A stretch of DNA of 64,000 nucleotides from Streptomyces sp. S.PB5 (lineage in GTDB: Bacteria; Actinomycetota; Actinomycetes; Streptomycetales; Streptomycetaceae), in contig NZ_JAQMWP010000019.1 of the NCBI RefSeq assembly GCF_030403745.1, positions 124,001 through 188,000 on the forward strand. Reading direction: 5' to 3'. The notes below the pieces were generated by a model. The model searched no databases. It was not told the DNA's origin and was given only the letters and a program-made list of their open reading frames with translations. How positions within the stretch are numbered: the stretch's first letter is position 1; the number at the start of each line of letters is the position of its first letter. Below are positions 30,726 to 40,164 of the stretch, piece by piece. Position numbers and translations under genes: made by a program.

Positions 30726-32439
30726 GATCTCACGTGCCGCGTACGCCGACCTGTTCGGCCCGACGACCGGCGACCGCATCCGGCTCGCCGACACCGACCT
30801 GATCGTCGAGATCGAGGAGGATCGTTCCGGCGGGCCCGGACTCGCCGGTGAGGAGGCCGTGTTCGGCGGGGGCAAGGTCATCCGCGAGTCCATGGGGCAG
30901 TCGCGTGCTACGCGCGCAGACGGCACCCCGGACACCGTCATCACGGGTGCGGTGATCATCGACCACTGGGGCATCGTCAAGGCCGACGTCGGCATCCGTG
31001 ACGGCCGGATCACCGGCATCGGCAAGGCGGGCAACCCCGACACGATGGACGGCGTCCACCCGGACCTCGTCATCGGTCCCGAGACCGAGGTCATCGCGGG
31101 CAACGGGCGGATCCTGACGGCGGGCGCGGTCGACGCGCACGTCCACTTCATCTGTCCGCAGATCGCCGACGAGGCGCTGTCGGCCGGTGTCACGACCCTG
31201 GTCGGCGGGGGCACCGGGCCCGCCGAGGGCTCGAAGGCCACGACGGTGACGCCGGGGCCCTGGCATCTCGCCCGCATGCTGGCGGCGATGGAGCAGTACC
31301 CGCTCAACATCGGCTTCCTCGGCAAGGGCAACACCGTCTCGCACGAGGCGATGCTGTCGCAGATCCGGGGCGGCGCACTGGGGCTCAAGCTCCACGAGGA
31401 CTGGGGTTCGACCCCCGCCGTCATCGACGCCTCGCTGACGGTCGCGGACCAGACCGGCATCCAGGTCGCCATCCACACGGACACCCTCAACGAGGCCGGG
31501 TTCGTCGGCGACACCCTCGCCGCGATCGCCGGACGCGGCATCCACGCCTACCACACCGAGGGTGCGGGCGGCGGGCACGCGCCGGACATCATGACCGTCG
31601 TCTCCGAGCCGCACGTGCTGCCCAGCTCGACGAACCCGACCCGGCCGTTCACCGTCAACACCGCCGAGGAACACCTCGACATGCTGATGGTGTGCCACCA
31701 CCTCAACCCGGCGGTGCCGGAGGACCTCGCCTTCGCCGAGTCCCGGATCCGGCCCTCGACCATCGGGGCGGAGGACATCCTCCACGACCTCGGCGCGATC
31801 TCGATCATCTCGTCCGACGCCCAGGCCATGGGCCGCGTCGGCGAGGTCGTCATGCGGACCTGGCAGACCGCGCATGTGATGAAGCGGAAGCGGGGCGCGC
31901 TGCCCGGGGACGGGCGGGCCGACAACCACCGCGTACGGCGGTACGTCGCCAAGTACACGATCAACCCCGCGATCGCCCAGGGCCTCGCCCGGGAGATCGG
32001 GTCGGTCGAGACCGGAAAGCTCGCCGACCTCGTGCTGTGGGAGCCCGCGTTCTTCGGCGTCAAGCCGCATCTCGTCGTCAAGGGCGGGCAGATCGCCTGG
32101 GCGCAGATGGGCGACGCCAACGCCTCCATCCCGACCCCGCAGCCGATTCTGCCGCGGCCGATGTACGGGGCGATCGGACGGGCGCCGGCCTCCAACTCCT
32201 TCAACTTCGTCGCCCCGCTGGCGATCGAGGACGGGCTGCCGGAGCGGCTTCAGCTCGGGAAGCGGTTCGTGGCGATCGAGTCGACGCGTGGGGTCACCAA
32301 GGCGGACATGCGCGAGAACGACGCGCGGCCACGGGTCCAGGTCGACCCCGACAGCTTCGCCGTGCACATCGACGGCGAGCTCGTCGAGGCGACGCCCGCC
32401 GCCGAACTGCCCATGGCCCAGCGTTACTTCCTGTTCTGA
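30718..32439 (+). CDS. ureC: Urease alpha (catalytic) subunit
   Basis: 573 residues from the ATG at 30718. An amidohydrolase fold with all nickel-site elements: HVHFICPQ (first two His), the carbamylated lysine in GLKLHEDWG near residue 224, HTDTLNE, HTEGAGGGH, and the mobile flap MVCHHLNP with the active-site Cys-His-His. The later metal Asp is in SSDAQAMGR. It hydrolyses urea in the cytosol. Fully intact and of normal length. Maturation depends on UreF, UreG and UreD encoded just downstream. Confidence 0.98.
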   Translation: MPEISRAAYADLFGPTTGDRIRLADTDLIVEIEEDRSGGPGLAGEEAVFGGGKVIRESMGQSRATRADGTPDTVITGAVIIDHWGIVKADVGIRDGRITGIGKAGNPDTMDGVHPDLVIGPETEVIAGNGRILTAGAVDAHVHFICPQIADEALSAGVTTLVGGGTGPAEGSKATTVTPGPWHLARMLAAMEQYPLNIGFLGKGNTVSHEAMLSQIRGGALGLKLHEDWGSTPAVIDASLTVADQTGIQVAIHTDTLNEAGFVGDTLAAIAGRGIHAYHTEGAGGGHAPDIMTVVSEPHVLPSSTNPTRPFTVNTAEEHLDMLMVCHHLNPAVPEDLAFAESRIRPSTIGAEDILHDLGAISIISSDAQAMGRVGEVVMRTWQTAHVMKRKRGALPGDGRADNHRVRRYVAKYTINPAIAQGLAREIGSVETGKLADLVLWEPAFFGVKPHLVVKGGQIAWAQMGDANASIPTPQPILPRPMYGAIGRAPASNSFNFVAPLAIEDGLPERLQLGKRFVAIESTRGVTKADMRENDARPRVQVDPDSFAVHIDGELVEATPAAELPMAQRYFLF

Positions 32440-32466
32440 CGGGGTGGATCCGATGGTGGGGTTCTG

Positions 32467-33141
32467 ATGTCTCGCGCTGCACTTCTCGTACTGGCCGACG
32501 GCCGCTTTCCCGCCGGGGGGCACGCGCACTCCGGCGGGGCCGAGGCGGCCGTCAAGGCCGGGCGGGTGACCGGGGCGGCGAGCCTGGAGGAGTTCTGCCG
32601 GGGGCGGTTGCACTCGGCGGGGCTCGTGTCGGCGGCGGTCGCCGCGTCGGCCGTACTCGGGGCGGATCCCGTGGAGTTGGACGGGGCCCTGGATGCGCGT
32701 ACGCCGTCTCCGGCACTCCGGGTCGCCTCGCGGAGGCTGGGGCGGCAGTTGATGCGGGCGGCGCGGGTGACGTGGCCGTCGGCGGAACTCGACGCCCTGG
32801 CCCGGGAGTTCCCCAAGGGGGCGCACCAGCCCGTGGTGTTGGGGGTCTCGGCCCGGGCGGCCGGTCTCGACGCCGTCGACGCGGCGTACTGCGCGGCGTA
32901 CGAGAGTGTGAGCGGGTCGGCGTCCGCGACGGTGCGGTTGCTGAGTCTCGATCCGTTCGAGGCCACGGCGGTGCTGGCGCGGTTGGCGCCGGAGCTGGAT
33001 CGCGTCGCGGATTCGGCGGTGGAGGCGGCTCGGGCGGTTGTCGAGGTGGGGGTGGACGCCTTGCCCGCGGCTTCTGCTCCGCTGCTGGAGATCTCCGCGG
33101 AGGTGCATGCGGGGTGGCCTGTGCGGCTGTTCGCCTCGTAG
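32467..33141 (+). CDS. ureF: Urease accessory protein UreF
   Basis: 224 residues, all-helical accessory protein beginning SRAALLVLADGRFPAGGHAHSGGAEAA, matching the UreF N-terminal motif (D-x-R-x-P-x-G-x-x-x-x-S-x-G). It bridges UreG and UreD on apo-urease and acts as a GTPase-fidelity factor during nickel insertion. It is 27 bp after ureC. No ureE is present in the cluster, as in many actinomycetes. The following 162-bp gap carries a Streptomyces intergenic repeat. Confidence 0.93.
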   Translation: MSRAALLVLADGRFPAGGHAHSGGAEAAVKAGRVTGAASLEEFCRGRLHSAGLVSAAVAASAVLGADPVELDGALDARTPSPALRVASRRLGRQLMRAARVTWPSAELDALAREFPKGAHQPVVLGVSARAAGLDAVDAAYCAAYESVSGSASATVRLLSLDPFEATAVLARLAPELDRVADSAVEAARAVVEVGVDALPAASAPLLEISAEVHAGWPVRLFAS

Positions 33142-33303
33142 CTTTTTCTCGCCCCCGCCGCCCCTACCCGTCCCGTACCTGGGGGCTGCCGCCCCCAGAC
33201 CCCCGCTTCGGCCCTTAAGGGGCCTCGTCCTCAAACGCCGGACGGGCTGAGATTGCCTGACCGGCGTGAAAAGCACGCCGGCGTCAAAAAAGGAGCCGTC
33301 ATC
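33142..33303 (+). repeat. Intergenic Streptomyces repeat inside the urease operon
   Basis: 33181-33250 contains GGGGGCTGCCGCCCCC, then GCCCTTAAGGGGCC and GTCCTCAAACGCCGGACGGG, a compound element with several small hairpins. From memory this word set recurs in many Streptomyces intergenic gaps. It separates ureF from ureG, where no gap is needed, so it may have inserted or expanded within the operon; it could attenuate or process the transcript. Confidence 0.65.
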
Positions 33304-33977
<674 letters not shown>

Positions 33978-33981
<4 letters not shown>

Positions 33982-34745
33982 GCGTGGCCGTGGCGGGCGG
34001 CGTGCGGGCCACCGCGCGGATCGAGGCGCGGGCCGACGGCCGGGGTGGTACGTCGCTGCCTGTGCTGGAGGGGGACGGGCCGCTGGCGCTGCGGCGGACC
34101 CGGGGGAGTGGTGCCGAGGCCCGGGTCATGCTCGTCGGGGCGATGAGCGGGCCGCTCGGTGGCGATCACTTCACCGTCGGGGCGGAGGTGGGGGAGGGCG
34201 CCGTACTGCGGGTCGGGTCGGCCGCTGCCACCATCGCGCTGCCGGGACAGCACAAGGGCGAGGCGCGTTACGACGTGCGGCTCGATGTCGCCGACGGCGG
34301 TGAACTGCACTGGCTGCCGGAGCAGTTGATCTCCGCGCGGGGGAGTGAGCTGTACGTCGGCACCCGCGCCGACGTCGGTGCGGGCGGCCGGCTCGTGCTG
34401 CGGGAGGAGCAGGTGCTCGGGCGGGCGGCCGAGGAACCCGGGAGACTCAGCAGTCGTCTTACCGTGCGGGTCGGTGGGCGGACCGTTCTCGATCAGGAGC
34501 TCGCCTGCGGGCCCGGGGCGCCGGGCGGCTGGGACGGGCCGGCTGTCCTCGGGGGGCATCGGGCCGTGGGGCAGCTGGTCGTCGTACGCCCGGAGTTCGA
34601 GGACGCGCCGGTCGCCGCGCGTGTGCTCGGGGAGGGGGCCGTGGTCGTGCCGCTGGCCGGGCCTGCCGCGCTGGTGACGGCCGTGGCGCCGGACGCGCTG
34701 CGGCTGCGCAGGGTGCTGGACGAGGCGCTGGCCCTGCTCGGGTAG
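33978..34745 (+). CDS. ureD: Urease accessory protein UreD (UreH)
   Basis: 255 residues. The ATG at 33978 overlaps the ureG stop (ATGA), so it is translationally coupled. Features include GPLGGDHFTVGAEVGEGAVLRVGSAAATIALPG and LHWLPEQLISARGSELYV, matching the conserved beta-rich UreD fold. UreD binds apo-urease directly and channels nickel from UreG. It ends the urease operon; the tap gene follows after a 128-bp gap with its own promoter. Confidence 0.93.
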
Positions 34746-34873
34746 CTTGGTGGCCGGCAGCCCGCAGCGGATCGATTAGCGAACACCTCTCTCCGTTTAT
34801 CGGATTGGCAAAGAACAGCGGCCGACCCTGTTCACAGAGAGAGCACAGCCGCGAGGATCTCCGTACTTGTCAT

Positions 34874-36496
34874 ATGAGTACGGGGAGGCCGCACTTGAAG
34901 CACAGCAGACCGAAGAGGCGGACCGTGGCATTCGGCTCCGCCGGAGTGCTTGTCACGGCGACCCTGATAGCCGGGGCCGTCACGGCTCCCACCGCGAGCG
35001 CGAGTGCGGAGAGCCGGCACGGCCAGGACCGCGAGGCCCGCGGCGCGGCCATCGCCGCCGCCCGGGCCGAGAAGGCCGGGATCGACTGGCAGGACTGTCC
35101 CGCCGACTGGGGGCTGGAGAAGCCCATCCAGTGCGGCTGGGTGACCGTGCCGCTGGACTACGCCAAGCCCAACGGCAAGCAGATCAAGCTCGCCGTCGAC
35201 CGCATCGGCAACACCGGCACCAAGTCGGAGCGGCAGGGCGCGCTCATCTACAACCCGGGCGGTCCCGGCGGCTCCGGCCTGCGGTTCCCGCGCCGAGTCG
35301 TCACCAAGGCCCCGGTATGGGTCAACACGTCCAAGGCGTACGACTTCGTGGGCTTCGACCCGCGTGGCGTCGGCAAGTCGGCGCCCATCTCCTGCGCCGA
35401 CCCGCAGGAGTTCGTGAAGGCGCCCAAGATGGACCCGGTGCCGGACTCCGAGGCCGACAAGCGCGCCCAGCGCAAGCTCGCCCGTGAGTACGCCGAGGGC
35501 TGCTACGAGCGCAGCGGCGAGATGCTGCCGCACATGACCACGCCGAACACCGCGCGCGACCTGGATGTCATCCGTGCCGCGCTCGGCGAGAAGAAGCTCA
35601 ACTACCTGGGCGTCTCCTACGGCACCTACCTGGGCGCCGTCTACGGCACGCTGTTCCCGAAGCACGTCCGCCGCATGGTCGTCGACAGCGTCGTCAACCC
35701 GTCGCGGGAGAAGATCTGGTACGAGGCCAACCTCGACCAGGACGTCGCCTTCGAGATGCGCTGGAACGACTGGCAGGACTGGGTCGCCGCCAACGACGCC
35801 GTCTTCCACCTCGGCACCACGCGTGACGCGGTGCAGGCCAAGTGGCTGGAACTGCGCGCCGCCGCCAAGAAGAACCCCATCGGCGGGGTCGTCGGCCCGG
35901 CCGAGCTGATCGGCTTCTTCCAGGGCGCGCCGTACTACGACTCCTCGTGGATCCCGGTCGCCACCGTGTTCAGCAAGTACTTCGCCGGTGACACCCAGGC
36001 GCTCGTCGACGCGGCCGCGCCCGACCTGTCCGACACGGCGGGCAACGCGGCCTCCGAGAACGGCAACGCCGTCTACACGGCCGTCGAGTGCACCGACGCC
36101 AAGTGGCCCACCAGCTGGAAGAAGTGGGACCGCGACAACACCCGGCTGCACAAGGACTACCCGTTCCTCACCTGGGCCAACGCCTGGATGAACCTGCCCT
36201 GCGCGACCTGGCCGGTCAAGCAGCAGACCCCGGTGAACGTCAAGACCGGCAAGGGTCTGCCCGGTGTCCTGATCGTCCAGTCCGAGCGTGACGCCGCGAC
36301 CCCGTACGGCGGTGCGGTCGAGCTGCACCAGCGCTTCAAGGGCTCCCGCCTGATCACCGAGAAGAACGCGGGCTCCCACGGTGTGACCAGCCTGGTCAAC
36401 CCGTGCATCAACGAGCGGGTGGACGCCTACCTGCTCAGCGGCAAGCTGGACAGCTCCGACGTCACGTGCGGCCCGCACGCGACGCCGAAGCCGTAA
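34874..36496 (+). CDS. tap: Secreted tripeptidyl aminopeptidase
   Basis: 540 residues, close in order and sequence to the S. lividans Tap enzyme. A signal peptide lies at about residues 1-45 (basic LKHSRPKRRTVAFGSAG then hydrophobic GVLVTATLIAGAV, cleavage near ASA). An alpha/beta hydrolase fold: oxyanion motif NPGGPGGSG, nucleophile in GVSYGTYLG, catalytic Asp in SERDAATPYGG and His in NAGSHGV, plus paired cysteines. It removes tripeptides from extracellular protein N-termini and matures prosubtilisin-like proteins. Followed by a strong terminator. Alternative upstream starts lack a signal-peptide context. Confidence 0.95.
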   Translation: MSTGRPHLKHSRPKRRTVAFGSAGVLVTATLIAGAVTAPTASASAESRHGQDREARGAAIAAARAEKAGIDWQDCPADWGLEKPIQCGWVTVPLDYAKPNGKQIKLAVDRIGNTGTKSERQGALIYNPGGPGGSGLRFPRRVVTKAPVWVNTSKAYDFVGFDPRGVGKSAPISCADPQEFVKAPKMDPVPDSEADKRAQRKLAREYAEGCYERSGEMLPHMTTPNTARDLDVIRAALGEKKLNYLGVSYGTYLGAVYGTLFPKHVRRMVVDSVVNPSREKIWYEANLDQDVAFEMRWNDWQDWVAANDAVFHLGTTRDAVQAKWLELRAAAKKNPIGGVVGPAELIGFFQGAPYYDSSWIPVATVFSKYFAGDTQALVDAAAPDLSDTAGNAASENGNAVYTAVECTDAKWPTSWKKWDRDNTRLHKDYPFLTWANAWMNLPCATWPVKQQTPVNVKTGKGLPGVLIVQSERDAATPYGGAVELHQRFKGSRLITEKNAGSHGVTSLVNPCINERVDAYLLSGKLDSSDVTCGPHATPKP

Positions 36497-36511
36497 CACC
36501 CCGGAACACCT

Positions 36512-36541
36512 GAGGGGCGGCCCGTGGTCGGGCCGCCCCTC
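36512..36541 (+). terminator. Terminator of tap
   Basis: A perfect 13-bp stem (GAGGGGCGGCCCG at 36512-36524 with its complement at 36529-36541) and a TGGT loop, 15 bp after the tap stop, followed by CTTGCC. It may also serve the convergent epimerase gene that ends at 36566. Confidence 0.9.
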
Positions 36542-36565
36542 TTGCCTGCCGTCCCTCTTCCAGGT

Positions 36566-37594
36566 TCAGGCCGTGAACCAGGCGTCCTCCGCCGCGTAGT
36601 CGAAGAGGTCGCCGTAGGTCTGGAACATCTTCGGGTACGCCTCCCGCCAGTCCCGCCCGGCCAGCTGCCCCTCGATCCAGGCGACCGTGGCGGGCAGGGT
36701 CTCCGCGTACCGGGCCACCGCCCGATACCCCAGCTCCCGCTCGGCGGCGGACATGTCCAGCACCACCGGCACGGGCACCGACCACGGTGTGTCCCCGACG
36801 GTCGGCGCGGGCGGCGGCCCGTCGACGAGCACGTCCTCCCGCTCCACGCCCATCACGGCGTCGATGGCCCGCGCGATCTCCGCCACCGTCGGAGCGTCCG
36901 GATCCACGGCGTTGAGCACCCGGCTGCCGGGCCGTGCCGCCGCCAGCCGGATCAGCTCGGCGATGTTGTGGACGCTCGCCGGGTGGAACCGGCTCTCGCC
37001 GGAGTAGGGGAGGACGCGTCGGGTCCGCCCGTCGAGGTTGCGCTTGACGAAGTACAGCTCGCGCGGGGTCTGGCAGTGCGGTCCGTGGATGGCGCCCGCC
37101 CGCAGCAGGGTGGTGGGCAACTGCTCACCGGCGGCTCGCAGTTCACGCTCCAGCCCGGCCTTGCGGGTGCTGTACGAGTCCTCGCCCGGCCGGACGGTCC
37201 GCTGCGCCTCGGTCATCGGCACCGGGTACTCGGGGAAGCCGTCCGGCTCCTCCTGGGTGCCGAAGTTGCGTCCTTTGTCATCCTCGTACACCGAGACGCT
37301 GGAGATGACGACGGCCGAGCCCACCCGGCCCGCCAGCGAGGTCAGCTGCCGTGCGTGCGCGGGTCCGTAGGCGACCATGTCGACGAGTACGTCACACCCC
37401 TCGCCGACCGCGGCGGCGAGCTCGGCGTCGTCCTCCCGGTCGGCCCGCGCGACCCGTACGTCCTCGGGCCACCCCTCGTCCCGCCCGCCGCCCCGCGAGA
37501 CGGCGGTCACCTGCCATCCGTCCCGGGCCAGCGCACCCACCGCCACCCGGCCGATCTGTCCGGTCGCTCCGATCACCACAGCGCGTCGAGTCAT
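36566..37594 (-). CDS. NAD-dependent epimerase/dehydratase-family protein
   Basis: 342 residues, an extended short-chain dehydrogenase fold. The NAD(P)-binding motif is VIGATGQIGRVA at residues 7-18, and the catalytic Tyr-x3-Lys is YSTRK near residue 143, preceded by SVSVY. The C-terminal half has the substrate-domain motifs RFHPASVHNIAELIRLA and LNAVDPDAPTVAEIARAI. It could act on a nucleotide sugar or, as with isoflavone-reductase-like members, another small molecule. It is a single-gene unit convergent with tap. Confidence 0.85.
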   Translation of the reverse strand: MTRRAVVIGATGQIGRVAVGALARDGWQVTAVSRGGGRDEGWPEDVRVARADREDDAELAAAVGEGCDVLVDMVAYGPAHARQLTSLAGRVGSAVVISSVSVYEDDKGRNFGTQEEPDGFPEYPVPMTEAQRTVRPGEDSYSTRKAGLERELRAAGEQLPTTLLRAGAIHGPHCQTPRELYFVKRNLDGRTRRVLPYSGESRFHPASVHNIAELIRLAAARPGSRVLNAVDPDAPTVAEIARAIDAVMGVEREDVLVDGPPPAPTVGDTPWSVPVPVVLDMSAAERELGYRAVARYAETLPATVAWIEGQLAGRDWREAYPKMFQTYGDLFDYAAEDAWFTA

Positions 37595-37917
37595 GCGGCG
37601 ACGGTACGACGTCAGAGCCCGGTCGCCCCAGGGGTTTCTGCCGACGGCAGAGACCGGCGAGCGGTCGGGGCGGCCGGGGGTGAAGGCCAGCCGGGGGTCG
37701 AGGGCAGCCGAGGTCAGGGGCGGCCTAGGTCAGGGGCGGCCGGGGTTGACGGCGGCCGTGGGGCGGGACCGGCCGGGGCGGTCGACGGCCGGGGCCGGCC
37801 AGGGTGGGGGCTGTCCGGCGTCGGGGGCAGCCGGGGTTGAGGGCAGTGGGCGGCGGGGCCGGCCGTGGGGCGGGGCCGGCCGGGGCAGTCGGCGGGCGAG
37901 GTCGGCCGGGGGTGGGG
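37595..37917. repeat. G-rich degenerate repeat gap
   Basis: 323 bp with no supported gene. From about 37665 the plus strand is a run of GGCCGGGG/GGGGGCAGCCGGGG-type words with strong strand asymmetry (plus strand rich in G, few A). Multiple G-tracts could form quadruplex structures. It lies downstream of the acyltransferase gene and upstream of the epimerase gene, both on the minus strand. Open frames here have improbable composition. Confidence 0.55.
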
Positions 37918-38682
37918 TCAGCCGAGGGGCATCCGGGGGAAGCGGCGCTCCTTCTCCTTCTCCGACTTCGCCGCGGCCTCCGCCGCCTTCGCGACGGCCG
38001 CGTACTCGTCGACGTACTCCTGCCCCGAGAGGTTGAGGATGGCGTAGATGATCTCGTCGGTGATGGCGCGCAGGATCGCCTTCTCGTTCTCCATGCCGGC
38101 GTAGCGGGAGAAGTCGAGGGGCTCGCCGAAGCGGATGACCACGGGGTGGATGTTGGGGATGACCTTGCCCGGTGGCTGCGCCTCGAAGGTGCCGATCATC
38201 GCGCACGGGATGACGGGCACCCCGGACTTCAGCGCCATCACCGCGACACCGACCTTGCCCTTGTAGAGACGGCCGTCGTGCGAACGGGTGCCCTCCGGGT
38301 AGATGCCGAGCAGTTCCCCCTTGCTCAGCACCCCGAGACCCTCGCGGATGGCGGCCTGGCCCGCCTCCTTGCCGGTGCGGTCCACCGGGATCTGTCCGGC
38401 GCTGCGGAAGAAGAACGCGGTGAGCCTGCCCTTCACGCCGGGGCCCGTGAAGTACTCCTTCTTCGCGAGGAAGGTGATGCGGCGCTTGAGGATCGCGGGC
38501 ATCAGGAAGTGGTCGGAGAAGGAGAGGTGATTGCCCGCGACGATGGCGGCACCCTCCGCCGGTACGTGCTCCAGCCCTTCGATCCGGGGCCGGAAGACCA
38601 GTCTGAGCAGGGGTCCCAGCAACACGTATTTGAGCAGGTAATAGAACAACGAGGCGCTCCTCACTCCGGCATATCGGCTCAA
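37918..38682 (-). CDS. 1-acyl-sn-glycerol-3-phosphate acyltransferase family protein
   Basis: 254 residues, PlsC-type acyltransferase. Block I NHLSFSD (H-x4-D) is near residue 50, block III is LGIYPEGTRS near residue 125, and block IV is VPVIPCAMIG. The N-terminal hydrophobic LFYYLLKYVLLGPLLRLVF anchors it at the membrane, and the C-terminus has an Ala/Glu/Lys coiled helix (VAKAAEAAAKSEKEKERR). It transfers an acyl chain to lysophosphatidate or a related acceptor in phospholipid synthesis. The upstream promoter contains TACCGGCCGGTA between its -35 and -10. Confidence 0.93.
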   Translation of the reverse strand: MSRYAGVRSASLFYYLLKYVLLGPLLRLVFRPRIEGLEHVPAEGAAIVAGNHLSFSDHFLMPAILKRRITFLAKKEYFTGPGVKGRLTAFFFRSAGQIPVDRTGKEAGQAAIREGLGVLSKGELLGIYPEGTRSHDGRLYKGKVGVAVMALKSGVPVIPCAMIGTFEAQPPGKVIPNIHPVVIRFGEPLDFSRYAGMENEKAILRAITDEIIYAILNLSGQEYVDEYAAVAKAAEAAAKSEKEKERRFPRMPLG

Positions 38683-38785
38683 CCGCCGCGTTCCAGCAGG
38701 TCAACCGGCGTGTCGTGGGGGTGCCAGTGTAGTGGCCTGCGGGTTCGCGGGGAACGGGGTCGCGGGTGGGGAAGGCCGCGGGAAC

Positions 38786-38815
38786 AGCCTGGTGCTACCG
38801 GCCGGTAGGTATCAA
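38786..38815 (-). promoter_or_regulatory. Promoter with TACCGGCCGGTA operator, acyltransferase gene
   Basis: On the minus strand TTGATA (38815-38810), an 18-bp spacer and CAGGCT (38791-38786) form a -35/-10 pair. The spacer holds the perfect 14-bp palindrome CTACCGGCCGGTAG (38795-38808). The same layout, with TACCGGTCGGTA and the same spacing, occurs upstream of the acyl-CoA dehydrogenase at 55709-55738. The expected transcript start is about 100 nt upstream of the acyltransferase. Confidence 0.7.
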
Positions 38816-38891
38816 CCGCATCGGGTGATCCTGGCCGAATCGGTGTCGCCGATCGGTGTCGCCGGGAGCTGTTGAATTCGTACCCGGACAG

Positions 38892-38931
38892 CATGACGGC
38901 CGCCCCTTCCGCATCCGAGGCGGCCGTCATG
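38892..38931 (-). terminator. Terminator of rocD
   Basis: A perfect 13-bp stem (CATGACGGCCGCC at 38892-38904 with its complement at 38919-38931) and 14-nt loop, 7 bp past the rocD stop. Confidence 0.85.
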
Positions 38932-38937
38932 TCGAGG

Positions 38938-40164
38938 TCAGACCCCCTGCATCAGAACCTTCTCCAGCGCGCCCAGCGCGCCCGTGAGTTCCTCGCCCGT
39001 GATGGTCAGCGGCGGCGCCAGCCGGATCGTCGACCCGTGCGTGTCCTTGACCAACACCCCTTCGCGCAGCAGCCGTTCACCGATCTCCCGTCCGGTGCCG
39101 ACCGCCGGGTCGATGTCGACACCCGCCCACAGCCCGCGGGACCGGAAACCAAGGACGCCCTTGCCGACCAGATCCGCCAGACCGTCCCGCAGCACCACGC
39201 CCAACTCCGTTGCCCGGCGCTGGAATTCGCCCGTCTCCAGCAGTTCGAGCACGGCCGTGCCGACCGCGGCCGCGAGCGGGTTGCCGCCGAACGTCGAACC
39301 GTGTTCGCCCGGGCGCAGCACCCCGAGCACGTCCCGGCGGGCGACCACCGCGGACACCGGGACGATGCCGCCGCCCAGCGCCTTGCCCAGCAGCAGCACG
39401 TCCGGGACGACACCCTCGTGCTCGACCGCGAGGGTGCGGCCGGTGCGGCCGAGGCCCGACTGGATCTCGTCGGCGATGAAGAGGCAGCCCTTGCGGCGGG
39501 TCAGCTCGCGTACCCCGGTGAGGTAGCCCTGGTCCGGGATGACCACGCCCGCCTCGCCCTGGATGGGCTCCAGGAGCACCGCCGCCGTCGTCTCGTCGAC
39601 CGCCGCCTCCAGCGCCACCAGGTCGTTGTACGGCACGATCCGGAAGCCCGGGGTGAAGGGGCCGAAGCCCTTCCGCGCCGTCTCGTCCGTGGAGAACGAC
39701 ACGATCGTCGTCGTACGGCCGTGGAAGTTCTCCGCCGCGACCACGATCGTCGCCCGGTCGGCCGGGACGCCCTTCACCTCGTACGCCCACTTGCGGGCCA
39801 CCTTGATGCCGGACTCGACGGCCTCGGCGCCCGTGTTCATCGGCAGGACCATGTCGAGGCCGGTCAACTCCGCGAGCCGTTCGGCGAATTCGGCCAGCTT
39901 GTCGTTGTGGAAGGCCCGGGAGGTCAGGGTCAGCAGGTCCAGCTGGCGGTGGGCCGCCTCGATCAGCGCCGGGTGGCGGTGGCCGAAGTTGAGGGCCGAG
40001 TAGCCGGCCAGCATGTCCAGGTAGCGGCGGCCCTCCACGTCCTCCACCCAGGTGCCCTCGGCGCGGGCGACGACCACGGGCAGGGGGTGGTAGTTGTGCG
40101 CCAGGACCGGTTCCTCGGCCTTGATGAGGTCGGCGGAGGTACGGGTGCGTACGGGAGCGGTCAT
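38938..40164 (-). CDS. rocD: Ornithine-delta-aminotransferase
   Basis: 408 residues from the ATG at 40164. A class-III PLP aminotransferase with the ornithine subgroup features: HNYHPLPVVVARAEGTWVEDVEGRRYLDMLAGYSALNFGHRHP, PMNTGAEAVESGIKVARKW, FHGRTTTIVSFSTD, and the Schiff-base lysine in LLLGKALGGGIVPVSAV. It converts ornithine plus 2-oxoglutarate to glutamate semialdehyde and glutamate in arginine catabolism. The start overlaps the stop of the amidino-hydrolase gene (ATGA). A divergent Lrp regulator gene, typical for this operon, lies upstream. Confidence 0.95.
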   Translation of the reverse strand: MTAPVRTRTSADLIKAEEPVLAHNYHPLPVVVARAEGTWVEDVEGRRYLDMLAGYSALNFGHRHPALIEAAHRQLDLLTLTSRAFHNDKLAEFAERLAELTGLDMVLPMNTGAEAVESGIKVARKWAYEVKGVPADRATIVVAAENFHGRTTTIVSFSTDETARKGFGPFTPGFRIVPYNDLVALEAAVDETTAAVLLEPIQGEAGVVIPDQGYLTGVRELTRRKGCLFIADEIQSGLGRTGRTLAVEHEGVVPDVLLLGKALGGGIVPVSAVVARRDVLGVLRPGEHGSTFGGNPLAAAVGTAVLELLETGEFQRRATELGVVLRDGLADLVGKGVLGFRSRGLWAGVDIDPAVGTGREIGERLLREGVLVKDTHGSTIRLAPPLTITGEELTGALGALEKVLMQGV

